From Thermoactinomyces sp. DSM 45892 (GTDB taxonomy: Bacteria > Bacillota > Bacilli > Thermoactinomycetales > Thermoactinomycetaceae), in contig NZ_FNPL01000011.1 in NCBI RefSeq assembly GCF_900107305.1, positions 1 through 64,000 of the forward strand: a stretch of DNA of 64,000 bases. The letters are read 5' to 3'. Positions 9,035 through 17,891 of the stretch are shown in pieces. Position numbers and translations under genes: made by a program. Below the pieces are notes generated by a model. It ran no database searches. It saw only the letters and a list, made by a program, of their open reading frames with translations, and had not been told where the DNA came from. Positions within the stretch are counted from its first letter, which is position 1. Every line of letters starts with the position of its first letter.

Positions 9035-9496
9035 ATGATGAAACTATGTACAGTAGACGATCAGGAGTGGCAACAAGTGGCTCCTTTTGTAGATACGTTG
9101 ATTTTACCCGTAGCTAGCTGTTTGATGGAACAGAAACAGGTACCTTTTCAAAGTTTGCATCGGTTGGAGCGTGTAGCGGAGCGCGTGGAACAAGGTTTAC
9201 AGGGAAGGGTGTTTTTACTACCTACCATTGTAGATTATGGGATGGCTGCTGAGTTGTTTCGTGCAGTGATTCACAACACAGTTCAATCACTGCAAAAGTC
9301 TGGATTTGCTCACCTTGTTGTGCTGACAGATGAAAAACACACACACTTAGGGGATGATGAAAGCCTAGATTCGCCTGTGTTTTCCATGATTACCAAGGTT
9401 GTATCGTGTGAACCTACAGACGATATGTGGGAGCTAGAAAAGCATGTGCGGGAGGCGACGGAATCAATTGTACAAAATTGGCAAAACTCATATTGA
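9035..9496 (+). CDS. ypiF: YpiF-like protein (DUF2487 type)
   Basis: The 153-residue protein of unknown function is placed by its position between ypiB and qcrA and by its fit to the short soluble YpiF family. It has an alternating beta-alpha pattern: DTLILPVAS, then RVFLLPTIVDYG, HLVVLTDEKH and VFSMITKVVS. No catalytic motif is obvious. AGAAGGA at 9021-9027 suits ATG 9035. The 161 bases that follow contain the likely qcr promoter. The family call rests partly on synteny. Confidence 0.75.
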   Translation: MMKLCTVDDQEWQQVAPFVDTLILPVASCLMEQKQVPFQSLHRLERVAERVEQGLQGRVFLLPTIVDYGMAAELFRAVIHNTVQSLQKSGFAHLVVLTDEKHTHLGDDESLDSPVFSMITKVVSCEPTDDMWELEKHVREATESIVQNWQNSY

Positions 9497-9526
9497 AAAC
9501 TTGTTACGTTTCTCACATGAGTTTTC

Positions 9527-9555
9527 TTGATTTTTCAGATGCCATTCGCTATTAT
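9527..9555 (+). promoter_or_regulatory. candidate sigma-A promoter of qcrABC
   Basis: TTGATT at 9527-9532 and TATTAT at 9550-9555 are separated by 17 bases, leaving a leader of about 95 bases before qcrA. There is one mismatch in the -10 box and two in the -35 box, so this is only a candidate. Confidence 0.45.
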
Positions 9556-9657
9556 TGGAGATGTCCTAGTAAAAGAATAAGTCCTAGCATGTGTAAAAGG
9601 TTCCGTTTCCCGTGCTTTAGGCGGTTTCATGCCGTGTAGAAGGAGGTCGGACTTGTC

Positions 9658-10155
9658 GTGAGTAAAAAAGTTTCCCGCCGCCAATTCTTAACTTATACGT
9701 TGGGTGGGACGGCTGGTTTCCTCGGAATGGGCATGCTTTTTCCTATGATCCGTTTTGCAGCAGATCCTATGCTGAAAAAGGGAGGAAAGGGTGCATTCGT
9801 CAAAACGAACTTGTCGGAGGGTCTAATTAATGAAACTCCTCAAGCAGTTGATTTTCGTGTAGAAGTAAAAGACGGATGGTATGTTCCAGAAGGTGGGGAG
9901 CCCCGTACAGCTTGGGTTATGAAAAGCGAAGGAAAAATTTTAGCGCTTTCACCTATTTGTAAGCATTTGGGTTGTACTGTAGGTTGGGAGAGTAACCCCC
10001 AATTCAAGGGTGAATTCTTCTGCCCTTGTCATTTTGGTCGTTATTTTAAAAATGGAACAAACGTTCCTGGTACGCCACCAACTAAACCACTTGATCAATA
10101 CGAAACCAAAATTGAGGCTGGGCATTTATGGATTGGCCCAATCAAGAAAGCTTAA
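9658..10155 (+). CDS. qcrA: menaquinol:cytochrome c reductase Rieske subunit
   Basis: The 165-residue Rieske iron-sulfur protein of the bc/b6c complex passes electrons from menaquinol to cytochrome c. The 2Fe-2S ligands are Cys101/His103 in CKHLGC and Cys122/His125 in CPCHFG; Cys106 and Cys124 supply the disulfide. The N-terminus SRRQFL followed by a hydrophobic stretch is a Tat-type signal anchor, as expected for export of the folded cluster. The start is GTG 9658, about 10 bases after AAGGAGGT. It is the first gene of qcrABC, 30 bases before qcrB. Confidence 0.97.
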   Translation: MSKKVSRRQFLTYTLGGTAGFLGMGMLFPMIRFAADPMLKKGGKGAFVKTNLSEGLINETPQAVDFRVEVKDGWYVPEGGEPRTAWVMKSEGKILALSPICKHLGCTVGWESNPQFKGEFFCPCHFGRYFKNGTNVPGTPPTKPLDQYETKIEAGHLWIGPIKKA

Positions 10156-10185
10156 GTACTCAATCACCGAGGAGGTGTCGCGTTT

Positions 10186-10857
10186 ATGTTGCGCGCGGTC
10201 TACAAGTGGGTGGATGAACGCCTCGATATCACGCCGATCTGGCGAGATGTTGCGGATCATGAAGTACCGGAACATGTGAATCCAGCACACCATTTCTCTG
10301 CATTTATCTATTGTTTTGGTGGACTCACTTTTTTCGTTGTTATGATTCAAATCCTTTCAGGAATGTTTCTGGCAATGTATTATGTTCCGGATATCATTAA
10401 CGCCCACGCAAGTGTTAAGTATCTACAAACTGAGGTTGCCATGGGGACGATTGTTCGTGGTATGCACCACTGGGGTGCAAGTGTCGCGATCGTAATGCTA
10501 TTCTTACATACGTTACGTGTATTCTTCACTGGCTCCTATAAAAATCCACGTGAATTTAACTGGATCGTTGGAGTGTTGATTTTCTTTATGATGTTAGGTC
10601 TTGGATTTACCGGATACCTATTGCCTTGGGATAATAAAGCTTACTTTGCAACCAAGGTAGGGATACAGATTGCAGAATCAGTTCCATTTATAGGTAGCTA
10701 TCTTGCTACGTTCTTGCAAGGTGGCGATATGGTAGGGGCAACCACGATTCCTCGATTCTATGCACTTCATGTATTCTTTTTACCAGGCGGGTTGCTAGGT
10801 TTGTTAGCGGCTCACTTTATCTTAATACGCCGTCAGGGCATCTCAGGCCCGTTGTAA
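10186..10857 (+). CDS. qcrB: menaquinol:cytochrome c reductase cytochrome b subunit
   Basis: The 223-residue b6-type cytochrome b spans the membrane four times and binds two b hemes. The paired ligand histidines are in the second and fourth helices (MHHWGA, LHTLRVF and ALHVFFLP regions). Cys43 in AFIYCFGG corresponds to the cysteine that binds the extra c-type heme covalently in the Bacillus and b6f complexes. It is short because the C-terminal helices, subunit IV, are encoded in qcrC. An AGGAGGT precedes the ATG. Identification is secure. Confidence 0.97.
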   Translation: MLRAVYKWVDERLDITPIWRDVADHEVPEHVNPAHHFSAFIYCFGGLTFFVVMIQILSGMFLAMYYVPDIINAHASVKYLQTEVAMGTIVRGMHHWGASVAIVMLFLHTLRVFFTGSYKNPREFNWIVGVLIFFMMLGLGFTGYLLPWDNKAYFATKVGIQIAESVPFIGSYLATFLQGGDMVGATTIPRFYALHVFFLPGGLLGLLAAHFILIRRQGISGPL

Positions 10858-10882
10858 GCCGTATACGTGAGGAGGGATCCAC

Positions 10883-11692
10883 TTGGCACACAATCAAGAC
10901 GGAAACCAGAAGCAAGTCCACTATGTGGGAGACTCGCGTGTAAGGGTGAATTCGAAAGAGATGCTCCCCCCAGATTACTCTCAGTTTCCTGGCAAGACAG
11001 AACAGTTTTTCCCTGACTTCTTGCTAAAAGAGTGGATGGTTGCTGCGGTTTTCCTAGTAGGTTTTATGACTTTGGTTATGGCTGAAAATCCGCCACTAGG
11101 TGATATTGCAGATCCTACTAATACTGGTTTTTTGCCTGTACCAGACTGGTATTTTTTATTCTTGTATCAGTTATTGAAATATAAATGGGCAGCGGGTCCA
11201 TTTACCGTTGTGGGTATTATCGTTGTACCAGGGTTGTTGTTTGGTGGTTTGATGCTAGCTCCATTCTTGGATACCAGCAAAGAGCGCCGGCCAATCAAGC
11301 GTCCTGTTACAACGGGAATCGCAATCCTTTCACTTCTCGGAGTGATCGGCTTAACTTGGGCTGCGGAAGCAGAGCATGTTATCCAAGTCCAATCTTCCTC
11401 TGGTACCCCTGCGAAGGATAAAAAGATTGTCGCTGAACATGACAAAGGCTACGAGCTTTATAAAAAGAATGCTTGTATCAAATGTCACGGTGATAAACTG
11501 CAAGGGGTTCAAGGTCCACCACTTCTTGGTGTAGGGGACCGTATCAAAGGCGAGGATGAAAAGTTGACTCGTAAGGATATCGAGAAAGTGATCGATGAGG
11601 GTCGTGGTGCGATGCCAGCAGGTATGTTCCAAGGTTCTGAAGCCGATAAACAAGTTCTTCTCGACTGGCTCATGAAACAAAAACAAAAATAA
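10883..11692 (+). CDS. qcrC: menaquinol:cytochrome c reductase cytochrome c/subunit IV fusion
   Basis: The 269-residue protein joins a subunit IV-like membrane part to a C-terminal cytochrome c domain, the arrangement typical of Bacillus QcrC. Helices lie around residues 50-68, 85-125 and 143-162. The quinone-site PDWYFLFLY motif (PEWY-like) is at about residues 87-95. The heme-binding CIKCH is at residues 198-202, and the likely axial Met lies in GAMPAGMF. The start is TTG at 10883, 7 bases after GGAGG, with no better start nearby. It completes the complex encoded with qcrA and qcrB and is followed by a terminator. Confidence 0.96.
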   Translation: MAHNQDGNQKQVHYVGDSRVRVNSKEMLPPDYSQFPGKTEQFFPDFLLKEWMVAAVFLVGFMTLVMAENPPLGDIADPTNTGFLPVPDWYFLFLYQLLKYKWAAGPFTVVGIIVVPGLLFGGLMLAPFLDTSKERRPIKRPVTTGIAILSLLGVIGLTWAAEAEHVIQVQSSSGTPAKDKKIVAEHDKGYELYKKNACIKCHGDKLQGVQGPPLLGVGDRIKGEDEKLTRKDIEKVIDEGRGAMPAGMFQGSEADKQVLLDWLMKQKQK

Positions 11693-11700
11693 CAATGGAG

Positions 11701-11734
11701 AAAACCTGGTTGCCATTCGGTGACTAGGTTTTTT
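11701..11734 (+). terminator. terminator after qcrABC
   Basis: AAAACCT pairs with AGGTTTT (7 bp, extendable by GT/AC after a mismatch), running into a T tract. Confidence 0.75.
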
Positions 11735-11757
11735 CCGGATCATAAGGAGAATGAAGA

Positions 11758-12399
11758 ATGACTCCTGCGGTGCGTTATATTCGAAGTGTCATAATGGAGC
11801 GATGGTTTTTACTTTCTCTCTTTGTGATTAATTTGGTTGGTACGATCTATGGTTACTATTGGTATAAAGAGCAACTGATGATGACAAAATGGTATCAAAT
11901 CCCGTTTGTACCCGATAGTCCAACGGCTAGTTTGTTTTTTACAGTGGTTCTATTCTTATATCTGATGAAGAAAAGAAGTCCTCTGATCGAGGCTCTAGCG
12001 TGTATTACTCTTTTTAAATATGGCATTTGGGCAGTGGTGATGATCTTATGGGGAGCGGCTGTAACTCCGATTCCTTGGGCGGAGTCTCTTACCTGGGAGC
12101 ATTGGATGTTAATTGGTTCACACCTAGGGATGGCGTTGCAAGGAATTCTTTATTTCCCTTATTACACGTTCCAAAAAAGAGATATCTTGATCACAGCTAC
12201 TTGGACTCTGATGAATGACTATTTTGATTACCAATTTGATTTACATCCGTGGGTAGTGACGGAGTTAGATAGCTATATGCCATCTATTGGATTCTTTACG
12301 GTTATACTAGGGCTGACAAGTATTTTCCTAGCCGCGATCTTCATGATGATCCCGAGTAAGGTTCGATTATGGGAATATAAAAAGTTATATCAAAAATAG
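11758..12399 (+). CDS. ypjA: YpjA-like membrane protein (DUF1405)
   Basis: The 213-residue protein has about six hydrophobic segments, beginning with FLLSLFVINLVGTIYGYYWY after a short basic N-terminus. It is the DUF1405/YpjA family by composition and by its place between qcrC and ypjB, as in B. subtilis. Function is unknown. Conserved-looking pieces are FVPDSPTASLFF and FKYGIWAV. The start ATG has a strong AAGGAG about 8 bases ahead. It may be transcribed from readthrough of the qcr terminator. Confidence 0.87.
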   Translation: MTPAVRYIRSVIMERWFLLSLFVINLVGTIYGYYWYKEQLMMTKWYQIPFVPDSPTASLFFTVVLFLYLMKKRSPLIEALACITLFKYGIWAVVMILWGAAVTPIPWAESLTWEHWMLIGSHLGMALQGILYFPYYTFQKRDILITATWTLMNDYFDYQFDLHPWVVTELDSYMPSIGFFTVILGLTSIFLAAIFMMIPSKVRLWEYKKLYQK

Positions 12400-12483
12400 C
12401 GAGTATTTTTCCCCTCTTAGACATGCGAGTCGAACAACCTGAATAAGGTAGTAGTACTAGTGCGTTAACAGGAGGGGACCCTG

Positions 12484-13287
12484 TTGTGGATTCGACTTTG
12501 CCTGATACTTGTCATTTTAAACGGATTCTTTTTTTGGAATATATCAGATACATGGGCTGAGGATAAATGGTCGGCAGAGAAAACGAAGGAGCAAGAATGG
12601 CTACAATTGGCACTTCAGATACAGAAACAGATCGGGCAACAAAATGTAGTAGAAGCGAAATCGACTGTGACGAAGCTGGCCATCTCCTTTTCAAAAACGA
12701 ATTTCCAGATGAAAAAATATTCATTGAGAGTGATTTCGGCCTTATCTAATACGATTTTAGAGATGGACGAGCAATTAAATCAGGCGTTGATAGACCCGGA
12801 AGGGTTGGCGGCACGAGCGAGGAAGTTAGTCTATTCATTTGATGTTCTTGTTCATACCAATCAGCCTTTATGGCATAATGCAGAGCCTGAGCTACAGCGC
12901 TCGGTTGGTGGCATGAAGCAATCCAATCAAGAACAGAAGCATGAGGATCTTCGGGAAGCGGTTCGCCAATTTCAAAAAAGCTTTGATCTGGTACGTCCCG
13001 CTATTTTAATTTCAAAAAGCCCTTCTATTTTACAAAGGGTGGATTCCATGCTTGCTTTTCTGGAGAAAAACAGGAATTTTTCGGAAAATGAAACGATTAT
13101 TCAACTTCTGGAACAACTTATTCCGAACATTTTCCATGGAAGCGATCAAGATGTGATGAGGCTATTAAAACCAACTGTACAAATGCCTATGCCGATGGTT
13201 ATTATCTGGTTGATTAGTACCATTTTGATTGTATTGAGTTATTTTCTGTGGAAGAAATACGAAGGAACAAAGGCGAGAACAGAATAG
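12484..13287 (+). CDS. ypjB: sporulation protein YpjB
   Basis: The 267-residue envelope protein starts with a signal peptide ending near TWA|ED (residues 1-25) and ends with one transmembrane helix (MVIIWLISTILIVLSYFLW) plus a short basic tail. The body between is helical and exported. It fits the Spore_YpjB family and the syntenic position next to ypjA. In B. subtilis the gene has been linked to sporulation, but its molecular role is unknown. The start is TTG at 12484, preceded by AGGAGGGG. A two-way terminator separates it from the convergent YitT gene. Confidence 0.85.
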   Translation: MWIRLCLILVILNGFFFWNISDTWAEDKWSAEKTKEQEWLQLALQIQKQIGQQNVVEAKSTVTKLAISFSKTNFQMKKYSLRVISALSNTILEMDEQLNQALIDPEGLAARARKLVYSFDVLVHTNQPLWHNAEPELQRSVGGMKQSNQEQKHEDLREAVRQFQKSFDLVRPAILISKSPSILQRVDSMLAFLEKNRNFSENETIIQLLEQLIPNIFHGSDQDVMRLLKPTVQMPMPMVIIWLISTILIVLSYFLWKKYEGTKARTE

Positions 13288-13326
13288 AAAAAAGCACTCA
13301 TTCGAAAATGAAAATGAGTGCTTTTT
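13288..13326. terminator. bidirectional terminator between ypjB and the YitT gene
   Basis: AAAAAGCACTCATT pairs with AATGAGTGCTTTTT around a 10-base loop. A and T tracts on both sides allow it to end transcription from either direction. Confidence 0.9.
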
Positions 13327-13328
13327 AT

Positions 13329-14213
13329 CTATTTCTTTTCTTTTTTTATATTCTTTTCTATTTTATCAGGAGCTTCATACGAGAACCCTTCTCCGTACAC
13401 ATCGCGTACGTCATGAATGACCATAAAAGCGTACGGGTCTGCGTTGTGAACGATTTGTTTCAGTTTCGGGATTTGATTGGGAGCAAGGACGATGTAAATG
13501 ACATTTTTCTCTGTTCCAGTGTATCCCCCTTTTCCCTGTAAGAATGTGACACCGCGTCCCATTTTCCGAGTAATCTCATCAGCCAACAAAACAGCTGCGT
13601 TGGAGATGATGGTCGCCGCTTTCGATGCATTTAGCCCCTCTACGACAAAATCGATCACACGCGCGCCGACGAAAACGACGATTAAGGTATACATGGCTTT
13701 ATCTAAACCGATGACCTTACTAGAGATGAGGATGACAAAAAAATCAAAGATAAACATGGTTTTCCCCATGCTCCAACCGAAGTACTTGTTCATAAGGCGC
13801 GCGATAATGTCTGCGCCACCTGTTGTTCCTCCAACCCGGAAAATTAAACCAAGACCAATTCCGACTAATACTCCTGTGTAGAGGGACGCTAGTAGTACGT
13901 CTTGACGGGAACTTCCGAGCCCTGCTGTCCATTCGATAAATAGGGAGAAGGAAGTGGTTCCAATTAAGGTGTAAAATAATGTTTGTTTTCCAAATACCCT
14001 ATATCCAACAAAAAAGAGTGGGATGTTTAGTCCCAAGATGATCCATCCAGGCGATAAACCAAATTGGTAGTTGGCAAGCAGTGCAATCCCTGTGAAACCG
14101 CCCTCTGCTAATTGGTTTGGGATCGCAAAGTAGTTGATTCCGACAGCCGCAATAAAGGCTCCTATTAGGATAGAGAGAATATTGCGGGTGTGCATGTAAA
14201 TTTGTTTTTTCAT
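13329..14213 (-). CDS. YitT family membrane protein (YpjC-like)
   Basis: The 294-residue protein belongs to the YitT/DUF2179 family. Five or six N-terminal transmembrane helices (starting ILSILIGAFIAAVGINYFAIP) contain GGFTGIALL and RVGGTTGGADI. A C-terminal soluble DUF2179 domain follows (GRGVTFLQGKGGYTG, then YIVLAPNQIPKLKQIV). Transport substrate and role are unknown. In B. subtilis ypjC occupies the same locus. It is transcribed against its neighbours and has a palindrome in its leader (14231-14250). Confidence 0.9.
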   Translation of the reverse strand: MKKQIYMHTRNILSILIGAFIAAVGINYFAIPNQLAEGGFTGIALLANYQFGLSPGWIILGLNIPLFFVGYRVFGKQTLFYTLIGTTSFSLFIEWTAGLGSSRQDVLLASLYTGVLVGIGLGLIFRVGGTTGGADIIARLMNKYFGWSMGKTMFIFDFFVILISSKVIGLDKAMYTLIVVFVGARVIDFVVEGLNASKAATIISNAAVLLADEITRKMGRGVTFLQGKGGYTGTEKNVIYIVLAPNQIPKLKQIVHNADPYAFMVIHDVRDVYGEGFSYEAPDKIEKNIKKEKK

Positions 14214-14230
14214 AGTAGCTCGCTCCGTTT

Positions 14231-14250
14231 AACAGAATGGTTATTCTGTT
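14231..14250 (-). promoter_or_regulatory. 20-bp palindrome in the YitT gene leader
   Basis: AACAGAAT-GGTT-ATTCTGTT is a perfect inverted repeat with 8-bp arms, 17 bases upstream of the YitT start codon on the minus strand. It could be a repressor operator or a leader hairpin. A TATACT that could be a -10 box lies a few bases further upstream. Confidence 0.5.
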
Positions 14251-14395
14251 GTAGTGTAGTATACCCCGATATAATAACAAAAATCCGAGAGGGTTTCTTA
14301 TTTAAATTTCCGAAAGATGGGTTCATAGATCTTTTTTTAGTAACTTTATATCTTAAGCCTGATAGGGTAACATGGGAAGGTCAGGAGGGATTTTG

Positions 14396-14746
14396 ATGTT
14401 AGAAAAAAAACCGAAAACATTTCACGATATTCAACGTGAAGTAGATGAATATATTGGTCAATTTAAGGAAGGTTATTTCAAACCGCTATCTATGCTTGCT
14501 CGTATGACGGAAGAGGTAGGTGAGTTAGCGAGGGAAGTAAACCATCAATTCGGGGAAAAGCCTAAGAAGAAAACAGAAGAAGAAAACTCCATTCAAAATG
14601 AGTTGGGTGATCTTATTTTTATTATAGCTTGTTTTGCTAATTCCCTTGACATTAATCTACAAGAGGCTTTTGATGGGGTAATGAGCAAATACAATACGCG
14701 TGACCGGGATCGATGGACACGAAAAGAGAATGAACAAGAGAGATAA
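14396..14746 (+). CDS. ypjD: MazG-like nucleotide pyrophosphohydrolase (YpjD)
   Basis: The 116-residue helical all-alpha NTP pyrophosphatase has the two metal-binding halves TEEVGELARE and NELGDLIF, the EExxE...ExxD pattern of the MazG fold. It likely hydrolyses non-canonical or excess (d)NTPs to the monophosphate. AGGAGGG ends 6 bases before ATG 14396, which decides the start. It begins the long colinear group mazG-dapB-mgsA-bshB1-bshA-cca-birA-panBCD, 20 bases ahead of dapB. Confidence 0.92.
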   Translation: MLEKKPKTFHDIQREVDEYIGQFKEGYFKPLSMLARMTEEVGELAREVNHQFGEKPKKKTEEENSIQNELGDLIFIIACFANSLDINLQEAFDGVMSKYNTRDRDRWTRKENEQER

Positions 14747-14766
14747 GAGAAAGAGGAGTAGACATC

Positions 14767-15567
14767 ATGAGTATTCGTATTATTATCGCTGGAGCTTCCG
14801 GCAAGATGGGGCAAGAAGCGGTAAAATTAATTCAGCGTGTAGCCGATTTTCAATTAGTAGGTGCGGTTTCACGTACAGAAGAAGGGAAAGATGTAGGAGA
14901 GGTGGTCGGGATTGGATCACTCGGGGTCTCTTTTCATCGTTCTGTCGCTACTGCGCTTGATGAAGTGGAGGCCGATGTTTTAATCGACTTCACTTCTCCC
15001 GAATGTGTAAAGGATCATATGGAGTTATGCCTGCAAGCAGGAGTTCGCCCCGTAGTTGGGACAACCGGTCTTAGCGAGGAAGAAATCGATCAGCTTCAAC
15101 AGGACTTTTCACAGAAGAAATTAGGCGCTTTAATTATTCCTAACTTTGCGATTGGGGCTGTTTTGATGATGGTATTTGCGGCAAAAGCAGCCAAATATCT
15201 TCCTCATGTAGAGATTATTGAATCGCATCATGATCATAAGCTAGATGCTCCGTCAGGCACATCACTTAAAACAGCGGAATTGATTGCAGAGGCCCGCAAA
15301 GAAGTAAAGCAAGGTCATCCCTCAGAACAGGAAGTATGGGAAGGGGCTCGTGGAGCATACTATAGCGGCTTCCGCATCCACAGTGTTCGCCTGCCAGGGC
15401 TTGTGGCTCACCAAGAAGTCCTTTTCGGAGGAGATGGGCAATTATTGACGATACGGCATGACTCATTAAATCGGGAATCGTTTATGCCTGGAGTAGATCT
15501 TTCTGTTCGAAAAGTGATGAATTTAGATCATCTTGTGTATGGCTTAGAAAAGATTTTAGACATGTAA
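14767..15567 (+). CDS. dapB: 4-hydroxy-tetrahydrodipicolinate reductase
   Basis: The 266-residue NAD(P)H enzyme performs the second committed step of the diaminopimelate/lysine pathway, which also feeds dipicolinate in spores. The N-terminal Rossmann motif is GASGKMGQ. The catalytic and substrate-binding stretch SHHDHKLDAPSGT lies near residue 155, preceded by DFTSPE and VGTTGLS. Length is normal. It follows mazG by 20 bases and precedes mgsA by 27 bases, the B. subtilis order. Confidence 0.97.
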   Translation: MSIRIIIAGASGKMGQEAVKLIQRVADFQLVGAVSRTEEGKDVGEVVGIGSLGVSFHRSVATALDEVEADVLIDFTSPECVKDHMELCLQAGVRPVVGTTGLSEEEIDQLQQDFSQKKLGALIIPNFAIGAVLMMVFAAKAAKYLPHVEIIESHHDHKLDAPSGTSLKTAELIAEARKEVKQGHPSEQEVWEGARGAYYSGFRIHSVRLPGLVAHQEVLFGGDGQLLTIRHDSLNRESFMPGVDLSVRKVMNLDHLVYGLEKILDM

Positions 15568-15594
15568 TGGTAGACATCAAAGGTGGAGAATTAG

Positions 15595-15987
15595 ATGAAT
15601 ATTGCGCTCATCTCACATGATGCATTAAAAGATAAAATGGTTAACTTTGCCATAGCGTATGAACCGCTACTTCTTTCACATCGTTTATATGCAACGGGTA
15701 CAACTGGAGCTTTGATTATGGAAGCGACACAGTTGAAGGTTACGCGTTTTCTATCAGGCCCATTGGGCGGGGATCAACAGATTGGAGCACTAGTGGCCGA
15801 GCAAAATGTGGATTTGATTATTTTTTTTCGAGACCCGCTCACTTCCCAGCCTCATGAACCTGATATTTTAGCCTTGTTACGATTAGCAGATGTTCATGAC
15901 ATTCCCGTAGCAACGAATTTAGCAACGGCAGAAATTTTGATTCGATCTCTGGATCAAGATGGATTTATCACAAGAGATCATTCTTAA
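15595..15987 (+). CDS. mgsA: methylglyoxal synthase
   Basis: The 130-residue enzyme converts dihydroxyacetone phosphate into methylglyoxal and phosphate, a bypass of lower glycolysis. The phosphate-binding ATGTTG segment, the [10 protein letters not shown] motif with the catalytic Asp, and [14 protein letters not shown] are all present. It lies 27 bases after dapB and 23 bases before bshB1. Placing methylglyoxal production beside bacillithiol genes makes sense because bacillithiol takes part in methylglyoxal detoxification. Confidence 0.95.
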   Translation: MNIALISHDALKDKMVNFAIAYEPLLLSHRLYATGTTGALIMEATQLKVTRFLSGPLGGDQQIGALVAEQNVDLIIFFRDPLTSQPHEPDILALLRLADVHDIPVATNLATAEILIRSLDQDGFITRDHS

Positions 15988-16010
15988 AAAATGAGAGAGA
16001 AGGGAATTTG

Positions 16011-16718
16011 ATGGAAGAATTTCATTCGGTCGATTTGTTGGCTTTTGGTGCTCACCCCGACGATGTGGAGATTGGTGCATCCGGGATTTTAGCGAAACAC
16101 TCTGTAGCGGGGAAACGAGTGGCAATTTGTAGCTTAACCGAGGCAGAACTTTCTTCAAATGGTACAGTTGAATTACGTAGAGAAGAGGCGAAGAAGGCGG
16201 GGGAGGCCTTGGGCTTGGTCGGACATTATAATCTTCAATTGCCAGACCGGGGTTTAACGGGATCACCCGAGCAATTAGTGAAAATGGTTCAAGTGATCAG
16301 ACAATGCCGTCCTTCTGTGATACTAGCTCCTTACTTTGAAGATCGTCATCCAGACCATGTGGCTTGTAGTAAATTGGTGAATGAAGCAATCTTTAACGCA
16401 GGACTAAAAAACTATCAGACTCCTGATCATGAGCCGCATCATCGTATAAAGCAGCTGTACTACTATTTCCTGAATGACATCGCGAAAGCAGATATGATAG
16501 TGGATATTAGTAACGTATATGAGAAAAAAATGGACTCTATCCTAGCCTATCGCAGTCAGTTCAGGCGAGAAGAAGGGCAAGTGGATACCCCTATTAACGG
16601 GCCAACCTTCTTGTCGATGATTCAGGGGCGAGACCAGATGTGGGGACAGATGATTGGGGCACAATATGGCGAAGGTCTAGTAAGTCCACGCCCTATAAAG
16701 CAATCATTATTAGTATAG
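16011..16718 (+). CDS. bshB1: bacillithiol biosynthesis deacetylase
   Basis: The 235-residue LmbE-type zinc hydrolase removes the acetyl group from N-acetylglucosaminyl-malate, the second step in bacillithiol synthesis. The zinc motif AHPDDVEIG is near the N-terminus and a second ligand histidine lies in DRHPDHVACSKL. The C-terminal AYRSQF is typical of BshB1. ATG 16011 is used rather than the overlapping TTG at 16008. It sits directly before bshA, which makes its substrate. Confidence 0.95.
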   Translation: MEEFHSVDLLAFGAHPDDVEIGASGILAKHSVAGKRVAICSLTEAELSSNGTVELRREEAKKAGEALGLVGHYNLQLPDRGLTGSPEQLVKMVQVIRQCRPSVILAPYFEDRHPDHVACSKLVNEAIFNAGLKNYQTPDHEPHHRIKQLYYYFLNDIAKADMIVDISNVYEKKMDSILAYRSQFRREEGQVDTPINGPTFLSMIQGRDQMWGQMIGAQYGEGLVSPRPIKQSLLV

Positions 16719-16752
16719 TGTACTAGTAGCAAAATAGGATCGGGGTGCAACT

Positions 16753-17877
16753 ATGAAAATCGGTATCACATGTTACCCTACACACGGAGGCTCTGGAGTG
16801 GTGGCGACAGAGTTAGGAAAATTATTAGCAGATCGTGGTCACCAAGTCCACTTTATCAGTTATGATATGCCTTTTCGCTTAGGCGGATTTCATCAAAACA
16901 TATATTATCATCCAGTAGAAGCAAATCAATATTCTCTGTTTAAATATCCTCCGTATGACTTGGCACTAGCTAGCCGCATGGCACAGGTGGCTCAAACCTA
17001 CAAACTGGACTTGCTCCATGTGCATTATGCCGTGCCCCATGCGATTGCGGCTGTACTAGCTAAGCAGATGGTAGGAGATCATCTAAAAATCGTAACCACC
17101 CTTCACGGTACAGACATCACTGTATTAGGCGAGGATCCAGTCCTAAAAGACGTAATCAAATTTGGTATTACTCAGAGTGATCGAGTGACGGCAGTATCAG
17201 ATAGTCTAGCAGAACAAACAGTAGATATTTTTCAAGTGGAGACTCCGATTGAGCGGATCTATAACTTTGTTGATCAACGTGTGTACTATCCAAGGGATGT
17301 GACTGGGGCTTGTGAGAAGTACACGCCCTGTAGCCACGAGAAAACGTTGCTACATATCTCTAACTTCCGACCTGTAAAACGGACAGAAGACGTGATCCGA
17401 ATCTTTGCTCAAGTATATGAGAAAGTACCAGCACGATTGCTATTAGTGGGTGAAGGACCAGACTCTATACCCATCCACAAAATGGTGAAAAGTCTTGGAT
17501 TAGAGGAGAAAGTCGCTTTTTTAGGCAAACAAGATGATGTGGCACAAATCCATTCTTTAGCCGACCTGCTCCTCCTCCCATCTGAGAAAGAAAGCTTCGG
17601 CCTCGTCGCACTAGAGGCGATGGCTTGTGGAGTCCCTACAATCGGATCAAACGCAGGCGGACTGCCCGAAGTTGTAGAACATGGTGTAACCGGATTTCTT
17701 TCACCTATTGGTGATGTTGATTCGATGGCGAACTATGCGATCAAACTGCTAACCCAACCGGACCTTTACAATCAATTTGTACAAGCTGGTATGGAGAGAG
17801 TACAAAAACACTTCTCCGGGGAAGCGGTTGTTGGATTATATGAAAATCTATATCGTGAGGTACTAGAAGAGCGGTAA
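16753..17877 (+). CDS. bshA: N-acetyl-alpha-D-glucosaminyl L-malate synthase
   Basis: The 374-residue GT4-family, GT-B fold glycosyltransferase joins GlcNAc from UDP-GlcNAc to L-malate, the first step of bacillithiol synthesis. The N-terminal CYPTHGGSGVVATELG loop and HVHYAVPHA, then TTLHGTDITVLG, are characteristic. The C-terminal donor site has SEKESFGLVALEAMACG. Length matches Bacillus BshA (377). It is followed after 14 bases by cca. No bshC lies in the window. Confidence 0.96.
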   Translation: MKIGITCYPTHGGSGVVATELGKLLADRGHQVHFISYDMPFRLGGFHQNIYYHPVEANQYSLFKYPPYDLALASRMAQVAQTYKLDLLHVHYAVPHAIAAVLAKQMVGDHLKIVTTLHGTDITVLGEDPVLKDVIKFGITQSDRVTAVSDSLAEQTVDIFQVETPIERIYNFVDQRVYYPRDVTGACEKYTPCSHEKTLLHISNFRPVKRTEDVIRIFAQVYEKVPARLLLVGEGPDSIPIHKMVKSLGLEEKVAFLGKQDDVAQIHSLADLLLLPSEKESFGLVALEAMACGVPTIGSNAGGLPEVVEHGVTGFLSPIGDVDSMANYAIKLLTQPDLYNQFVQAGMERVQKHFSGEAVVGLYENLYREVLEER

Positions 17878-17891
17878 AGGGAGTGGAACAC

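Noticed and set aside
9427-9639. 70-codon frame spanning the ypiF end and the qcrA leader
   Set aside because: It is an out-of-frame shadow of ypiF continuing into non-coding sequence, rich in Cys and Arg, with no binding site.
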